Shown one piece after another: positions 7,798 through 11,154 of a DNA stretch of 11,154 bases (position 1 is the stretch's first letter; each line of letters starts with the position of its first letter). The notes under the pieces are model-generated. The model was given only the letters and a program-made list of their open reading frames with translations, did no database searches and was not told the origin of the DNA. A program made the translations under genes and the position numbers. This DNA is from SZAS-3 sp964386785. Lineage in GTDB: Bacteria; Chlamydiota; Chlamydiia; Chlamydiales; JAAKFR01. The DNA lies in contig CAYLUD010000041.1 in NCBI GenBank assembly GCA_964386785.1, forward strand, positions 1-11,154, written 5' to 3'.

Positions 7798-8214
7798 ATG
7801 GGACTTCGAGATACCTCTAATACAATGCGCGCGCTGTTAGAAGAAATTGCTGCAGATCTGCAAAAGGCAGAAGGTGGCAACAAAGCTGCAGCACAGCGTG
7901 TCCGTACTCATACGATCCGATTCGAAAAAGTAGCAAAACTATTTCGCAAAGAATCGGTGAAAGCTGCGAAAAGTGGAGAGATGGCTAAGGCTGCTCAACA
8001 ACGTCGTCAAAGCAAGAAAAAAAGCAAGGCAGTAGCTAAGCCCAAGGCAGCAGCACCTAAAAAGGTCGCAGCACCTAAGAAGGCAGCAAAGAAAACTGTG
8101 CACAAAAAAAAGGCTAGCCCTGTTAAGAAACATAAGGCTGCTAAACCTAGCCATTTAGCTAGAAAAAGCCCTGTGAAAGGGAAAAAAGTAGTCAAGCGTT
8201 CTAAAAAAAGATAG
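7798..8214 (+). CDS. hctA: Histone H1-like nucleoid protein Hc1
   Basis: This 138-residue very basic protein matches chlamydial Hc1. Residues 1-60 hold the conserved N-terminal part, including AEGGNKAAAQRVRT, FEKVAKLFRKES and KAAKSGEM. Residues 65-138 are a Lys/Ala/Pro tail like the C-terminus of eukaryotic H1, ending in KKVVKRSKKR. Hc1 condenses the chromosome when replicating reticulate bodies turn into infectious elementary bodies; the N-terminal part oligomerises and the tail binds DNA. The length is close to that of C. trachomatis Hc1 (about 125 aa), with a slightly longer tail. Part of the tail comes from an 18-bp tandem duplication (8050-8085, AAPKKV then AAPKKA). The gene is divergent from the Exb operon and is followed by a terminator and the methyltransferase gene. 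The start is fixed by AGGAGG at 7783. Confidence 0.96.
   Translation: MGLRDTSNTMRALLEEIAADLQKAEGGNKAAAQRVRTHTIRFEKVAKLFRKESVKAAKSGEMAKAAQQRRQSKKKSKAVAKPKAAAPKKVAAPKKAAKKTVHKKKASPVKKHKAAKPSHLARKSPVKGKKVVKRSKKR
8050..8085 (+). repeat. 18-bp tandem duplication in the hctA tail
   Basis: Two adjacent 18-bp units (8050-8067 and 8068-8085) differ at three positions and encode AAPKKV and AAPKKA. It is a likely example of how Hc1 tails change in length between species, by in-frame unit duplication. Confidence 0.75.
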
Positions 8215-8250
8215 ATATTCGCCTAAATCAAGTTGCTATGTGTAGGCTGA

Positions 8251-8282
8251 GGGAGGTAGATACCAGATCGCCTCCCTTTTTT
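8251..8282 (+). terminator. Rho-independent terminator after hctA
   Basis: GGGAGG (8251-8256) pairs with CCTCCC (8271-8276). Inside it a short GAT/ATC helix (8259-8261 with 8267-8269) closes a 5-base loop. Six T residues follow at 8277-8282. It lies 37 bases after the hctA stop and only 8 bases before the methyltransferase ATG, so the latter needs read-through or its own promoter. TTGCTA (8233-8238) and TAGATA (8257-8262) with an 18-bp spacer are a weak candidate. Confidence 0.85.
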
Positions 8283-8289
8283 CTTTCTC

Positions 8290-9453
8290 ATGACTTCTGG
8301 CTATGATAGACTGGCGTGCCTTATGTCTTTGCCCCGAGTCCTTTGTTGCCACTATGGTCGTTGTGGAGGTTGTTCTTATCAACATATGCCTTATGGAGAT
8401 CAACTCGAACTCAAGGAACGAGCTGTTGAGGAACTGTTTGGATTCTGTGATCCTATTATAGGCTGCGAGGAGCCCTGGAGCTGGCGCAATAAGATGGAAT
8501 TTACCTTCTCACAATCGTTGAGTGGGGAACGGTTTTTAGGCTTATTAGGTAAAAAGGGTCGAGGTAAGGTAGAACATTTGCAAGAATGTCATCTTGCTCC
8601 TACCTGGATGATAGAGGCTCTTGAAAAGACTTATGAATGGTGGAGCTCGACTCCAATACCGGCATTTTATCCTCCAAAAGGGTTAGGAACACTCCGTACC
8701 CTGACATTACGCGCTGGCGTCCATACAGATGAAAGAATGGCTATTCTTACCGTATCCGGTCTCTTAACAGATGAGGAAAAAGAAAGTTGGGCTGCAGTGC
8801 TCCCTGGGTATACCAGCTTGCTATTACGTACCCAACATGTCGCCCGCAAGCAGCCCACCTACTTTACGGAGGAGCTCCTGGCAGGTCGTGATCATATTTT
8901 TGAAGAATTATTTCTGGCTGATGGCAGCTCGATCCGTTGTCGATTACGAGCTCCTTCTTTTTTTCAACCCAACACCTTGCAGGCACAGCGAATCTATCGA
9001 GAAGTAGCTCAAGGAATCTCTCAGGATGATCACGTCTGGGATCTCTATTGCGGCACCGGAACAATGGGGATGTTTGTAGCTAAGACGGGCGCCTCTGTAG
9101 TAGGTGTAGAAACTGTTCCCGAAGCGGTCGAGGATGCCCAGTACAACCTTCAATTGAATCATATTTCCACAATGACTCTTCGTTTAGAGGATGCCAAACA
9201 CTGCTTTGATGTGCAACCGCCCCCCTCCGTCTTGATTGTCGACCCGCCTCGTGTCGGCCTTTCTGATGAAGTCATTGCAGAGATTCAACGAGTTGCTCCT
9301 CCTAAAATGATTTACGTCTCTTGTAATCCAGCCTCTCAAAAAAAGAACATTGACGCCCTCGTTGAGTATCGCATTGCGCGTATCCAGCCTGTCGACCAGT
9401 TTCCTCACACACGGCATCTAGAAAACATTGTATTTTTAGAACACAAGGAATAG
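8290..9453 (+). CDS. rlmD: RlmD/RumA-family 23S rRNA (uracil-5-)-methyltransferase
   Basis: This 387-residue protein is an SAM-dependent RNA m5U methyltransferase of the TrmA/RumA family. Near the N-terminus Cys19-x5-Cys25-x2-Cys28 plus Cys100 match the four [4Fe-4S] ligands of RumA. Further motifs are RNKMEFTF (66-73), APSFFQPN (221-228), the SAM-binding DLYCGTGTMG (251-260), DPPR (318-321), the catalytic nucleophile Cys345 in YVSCNP, and HTRHLE with general-base Glu378. The usual N-terminal TRAM domain is absent, which explains the shorter length than E. coli RlmD (433 aa). RlmD makes m5U1939 in E. coli 23S rRNA; which uridine is modified here cannot be told, and TrmA or RlmCD-type specificity remains possible. 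The start is uncertain: no good SD precedes ATG 8290 or the alternative ATG 8323, which would still keep Cys19. As I recall, C. trachomatis also has this gene beside hctA. Confidence 0.93.
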   Translation: MTSGYDRLACLMSLPRVLCCHYGRCGGCSYQHMPYGDQLELKERAVEELFGFCDPIIGCEEPWSWRNKMEFTFSQSLSGERFLGLLGKKGRGKVEHLQECHLAPTWMIEALEKTYEWWSSTPIPAFYPPKGLGTLRTLTLRAGVHTDERMAILTVSGLLTDEEKESWAAVLPGYTSLLLRTQHVARKQPTYFTEELLAGRDHIFEELFLADGSSIRCRLRAPSFFQPNTLQAQRIYREVAQGISQDDHVWDLYCGTGTMGMFVAKTGASVVGVETVPEAVEDAQYNLQLNHISTMTLRLEDAKHCFDVQPPPSVLIVDPPRVGLSDEVIAEIQRVAPPKMIYVSCNPASQKKNIDALVEYRIARIQPVDQFPHTRHLENIVFLEHKE

Positions 9454-9503
9454 GTCCCATATTTCGCAACCTCTCATCCACTGAACAGATACTGCGTTTC
9501 TAG

Positions 9504-9566
9504 TTGATTATTAATGCGCTATTTTTGTATTTTATTTTTATAAAAAATTTATTTGTCCTCATGGAG
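9504..9566 (+). promoter_or_regulatory. AT-rich leader, possible promoter and RBS for the 232-aa gene
   Basis: TTGATT (9504-9509) and TATTTT (9528-9533), 18 bp apart, are a weak promoter candidate. TATAAA at 9539-9544 is a second possible -10 and lies within a near-palindromic A/T tract. The RBS GGAG at 9563-9566 is 5 bases before the ATG and is the firm part of this call. The gap after the methyltransferase stop (9454-9503) shows no hairpin terminator. Confidence 0.4.
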
Positions 9567-9571
9567 TTTAT

Positions 9572-10270
9572 ATGAATGTTTTTGTTGGGTATCACTCTTT
9601 ACATAATCCTACCTCCGATCCAGAAACGCTTGCAGGCCTGTTGCATTCGTTTTGTGCAACAGATCAATATTTCTGCGTACTCACGCCAAACAATGAAGAA
9701 AATGAAGTAGGGTTCTCTCTTTCCCTATGCAAGGCAATTTCGGATAGCGTGGTCGAGATCTTCTCGGAAGAACGCATCGCTGTCCCCTTTATACAACAGC
9801 AGAATTGTATTGGCATAGAATGGCAGTGGCTCAAATTGGAACCAAGGCTCACTCCATTATTAGAATTAATACACTCAACAAGTTTGGTTATTCTGTCAAA
9901 AAGCGAAGCTACCCTCGACTCACTACTAAAGGAATCAGGGGTACTCGAGAAGGGGGGGGAGGATACACTCAATACTGAGATAGAAGCAAATAATTTACAT
10001 CAACAACCTTTGCATGGTATGACCCCAGAGGACGCTGCAAAGGCTATGATGCTAGAGGAGCGCATGTGCACATCCCAGGATATGCTACAACAAGTGTTAG
10101 GGAGTATCAAACTCCTGGAATCCATGAATAAGAGCCCAATAGATACGAAACCGCTGAGTGGTTCGTTTAGTTGTTTGACTGGTATTCGGCCCCCACAATC
10201 TGAGGATTGTTCTGCACTGATAAATAGTCTGTTAAACAGCCGGATCACATTCCAAGCCTACAAAGTTTAG
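9572..10270 (+). CDS. Hypothetical protein, 232 aa
   Basis: I do not recognise this protein. It has no signal peptide and no membrane segment. Residues 1-120 look like a compact mixed alpha/beta domain (MNVFVGYHSLH at the start, hydrophobic WQWLKLEPRLTPLLELI near 95-111). An acidic, polar linker (about 122-148) follows, then a mainly helical region (about 150-195, with EDAAKAMMLEERM and MLQQVLGSIKLLESM) and a C-terminal segment with SALINSLLNSRITF. GGAG 5 bases upstream supports the start. The gene stands alone between the methyltransferase and an IS630 remnant. A lineage-specific cytosolic or secreted protein is possible, but nothing here shows it. Confidence 0.8.
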   Translation: MNVFVGYHSLHNPTSDPETLAGLLHSFCATDQYFCVLTPNNEENEVGFSLSLCKAISDSVVEIFSEERIAVPFIQQQNCIGIEWQWLKLEPRLTPLLELIHSTSLVILSKSEATLDSLLKESGVLEKGGEDTLNTEIEANNLHQQPLHGMTPEDAAKAMMLEERMCTSQDMLQQVLGSIKLLESMNKSPIDTKPLSGSFSCLTGIRPPQSEDCSALINSLLNSRITFQAYKV

Positions 10271-10360
10271 AAGAGGTATCGATCAATGACTCCAAGTTCG
10301 TTGCGTTTTGATGGAACGAATAGAAAATTTTATTGAAAGGATGAGGATCCTTCTCCAATA

Positions 10361-10369
10361 AAGGCTTAT
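10361..10369. repeat. Candidate left terminal inverted repeat of the IS630 element
   Basis: AAGGCTTAT, next to TA at 10359-10360, is the inverted partner of 11094-11102 with one mismatch. Similarity fades beyond nine bases. Confidence 0.4.
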
Positions 10370-10389
10370 AGTTGAATAGATTGAAAATT

Positions 10390-11052
10390 TTACATATTGA
10401 AAACATAGTCTATCGCCTCGCCTAAGGTTTGAAAGTGTTCAACTACAGACTTGACTTTCTTTTTAAACCGAGCCCAAAACTTCTCGATCGGATTAAGATC
10501 AGGACTGTATGGTGGTAAAAAAAGAAGCTGACAACCAGCTTGTTCTATTACAACACGTGTTCTTTCAGATTTATGAAAAGACGCATTGTCCAAAATCACC
10601 ACCTGACCAGGATGTAGCTCTGGAATAAGAAATTGCTCAATCCATAAATCAAAAAGTTTGGTGTTGCAAGTCCCTTGAAAACAAAGCGGAGCTAAAATTT
10701 TGGACTCACATTTCGCTGCAACAAAACTATCTCGAGCAAAACGCTTTCCTGAAATCTCTCCAAAAACTTTCTCGCCTCTTTTAGACCAACCATAGGGTGA
10801 ATGCAGATAGGAATCGATCCCGCTTTCATCAACAAAAACAAGTGCTTCAACGGGATGCTGTCTTATTTTCTCCAAAAATAATGAACGTCTTTTTTCATCC
10901 CGTTCTTTGTAGAGTAAAGTCTTTTTTTTCGAGTAATTTTCAATCGAGCAAAGGCATTGCTCACCGAAGGTTGTGTCATGCCAAAATACTCGCCATATTC
11001 TTTTAACCCACATTCCGCAAGTAAAGAGAGCCGGGGCTAATTTTTTCTGCAA
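10390..11052 (-). pseudogene. IS630-family transposase, 5'-truncated and frameshifted
   Basis: The frame 10390-11052 opens at a TTG and encodes 220 residues; the part from about residue 42 on is real transposase. The DDE catalytic residues are all present: Asp75 (VFVDESGID), Asp155 (VILDNASFHKS) and Glu190 (LPPYSPDLNPIEKFW), with 34 residues between the last two, as in IS630. An upstream family segment, LKEYGEYFGMTQPSVSNAF then ARLKITRKK, is encoded at about 10925-11006 in another frame. It meets the catalytic frame at eight A residues (10922-10929), a likely -1 frameshift site. Upstream of that, KKLAPALF (about 11020-11046) looks like family sequence but lies back in the catalytic frame, so an indel has broken the gene. 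The first helix-turn-helix half is absent. The copy is probably inactive. Confidence 0.8.
10922..10929 (-). other. A8 slippery site for -1 frameshifting in the transposase
   Basis: On the minus strand eight A residues follow CTCG. Reading CGA AAA AAA and slipping back one base gives AAG ACT next, so the product reads TRKK then KTLLYKERDE. This joins the two transposase frames exactly at the point where the protein sequence would be continuous. IS630-type elements often use such A runs. The alternative is a simple single-base mutation. Confidence 0.6.
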
Positions 11053-11077
11053 CGTGACAAGAAAAATAATTTTTTAG

Positions 11078-11102
11078 AAGCTTATCTTTCTGGATAAGGC
11101 TT
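11078..11102. repeat. Inverted repeat at the right end of the IS630 element
   Basis: AAGCTTATC (11078-11086) pairs with GATAAGGCTT (11093-11102) around a 6-base loop, with one bulged G. The outer arm contains the candidate right terminal repeat (ATAAGGCTT). It could be a sub-terminal transposase-binding site. It is not followed by a T tract in either direction, so it is not a standard terminator. Confidence 0.55.
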
Positions 11103-11104
11103 TA

Positions 11105-11132
11105 AAATCAAAGTCTTTTTTGATTTAGGGAG
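11105..11132 (+). promoter_or_regulatory. Hairpin directly before the RBS of the right-edge gene
   Basis: AAATCAAA (11105-11112) and TTTGATTT (11119-11126) form an 8-bp stem with a 6-base loop. The SD AGGGAG (11127-11132) starts at the next base, 5 bases before the ATG. The stem is A/T-rich and weak; a role in translation control is possible. Confidence 0.4.
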
Positions 11133-11137
11133 ATGTT

Positions 11138-11154
11138 ATGCAAGAAGAGTATAC
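11138..11154 (+). CDS. Start of a gene cut by the right edge
   Basis: ATG at 11138 follows AGGGAG with a 5-base gap and opens a frame reading MQEEY before the window ends. Too little is present to name it. Its control region abuts the presumed end of the IS630 element, so the insertion may have altered its promoter. Confidence 0.5.

Larger units (their letters stand above)
10361..11102 (-). mobile_element. Degenerate IS630-family insertion element (probable)
   Basis: The element is defined by the IS630-type transposase remnant (10390-11052) and by candidate ends. AAGGCTTAT at 10361-10369 and ATAAGGCTT at 11094-11102 form an inverted pair with 8 of 9 matches, and each is flanked on the outside by TA (10359-10360 and 11103-11104), the target that IS630/Tc1 elements duplicate. 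At 742 bp it is about 300 bp shorter than usual for the family, which matches the missing N-terminal helix-turn-helix coding region. The inner parts of the ends match poorly, so the boundaries are tentative; the presence of IS630 sequence is firm. Confidence 0.6.

Noticed and set aside
7939..8195. Minus-strand hydrophobic frames opposite hctA
   Set aside because: These are antisense shadows of the Lys/Ala codons of hctA, which give Phe/Leu/Cys runs when read backwards.
10337..10352. AAGGAT-gagg-ATCCTT hairpin as terminator after the 232-aa gene
   Set aside because: There is a 6-bp stem, but no T run follows on either strand, so it was not called a terminator.
1..11154. CRISPR array, tRNA or rRNA genes
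   Set aside because: No spaced direct repeats of 24-40 bp, no cloverleaf with a CCA end, and no conserved rRNA segment was seen.

Overview
The window comes from a member of the order Chlamydiales, most likely an environmental ('chlamydia-like') lineage and not Chlamydia itself. The strongest marker is a gene for the chlamydial histone H1-like protein Hc1 (hctA, 7798-8214), followed at once by an RlmD/RumA-family RNA methyltransferase. From memory, this pair is also adjacent in Chlamydia trachomatis. A second marker is an ExbB-ExbD-short TonB/TolA-like block, which resembles the chlamydial exbB-exbD region. Large lineage-specific proteins and an IS630-type remnant fit an environmental genome. 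The genus cannot be told from the sequence.

Layout: (1) 74-3067 (+) encodes a 997-residue protein of unknown function. It has a 9-bp tandem repeat, a long disordered linker and a small C-terminal domain that looks HicA-like. (2) 3059-7608 (-) is a tight operon, transcribed right to left, in which every junction overlaps: a large membrane-anchored TPR protein, then ExbB/TolQ, ExbD/TolR, a very short TonB/TolA-like anchor with an S-x3-H transmembrane motif, and a small membrane protein with a zinc ribbon. The last gene overlaps the 3' end of the first large ORF convergently by 9 bp. (3) 7609-7797 is the divergent control region between this operon and hctA, with a good Shine-Dalgarno sequence and a plausible sigma-70-type promoter for hctA. 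(4) hctA ends in an intrinsic terminator, followed by the methyltransferase gene (8290-9453). (5) 9572-10270 (+) encodes an unrecognised soluble 232-residue protein behind an AT-rich leader. (6) 10361-11102 is a probable degenerate IS630-family element with a transposase on the minus strand. Its DDE domain is intact, but the helix-turn-helix region is missing and the remaining N-terminal piece is out of frame. A run of eight A residues restores the frame, as expected for programmed -1 frameshifting. (7) A new gene with a clear RBS begins at 11138 and runs off the right edge.

How the genes work together: the minus-strand operon probably builds an inner-membrane, proton-motive-force-driven ExbB-ExbD motor coupled to a minimal TonB/TolA-type transducer, with a periplasmic TPR scaffold as partner. 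This would act in outer-envelope maintenance or transport. Hc1 compacts the nucleoid at the reticulate-to-elementary-body transition, and the methyltransferase modifies 23S rRNA or another RNA. The two unrecognised plus-strand genes share a similar translation leader but have no visible functional link.
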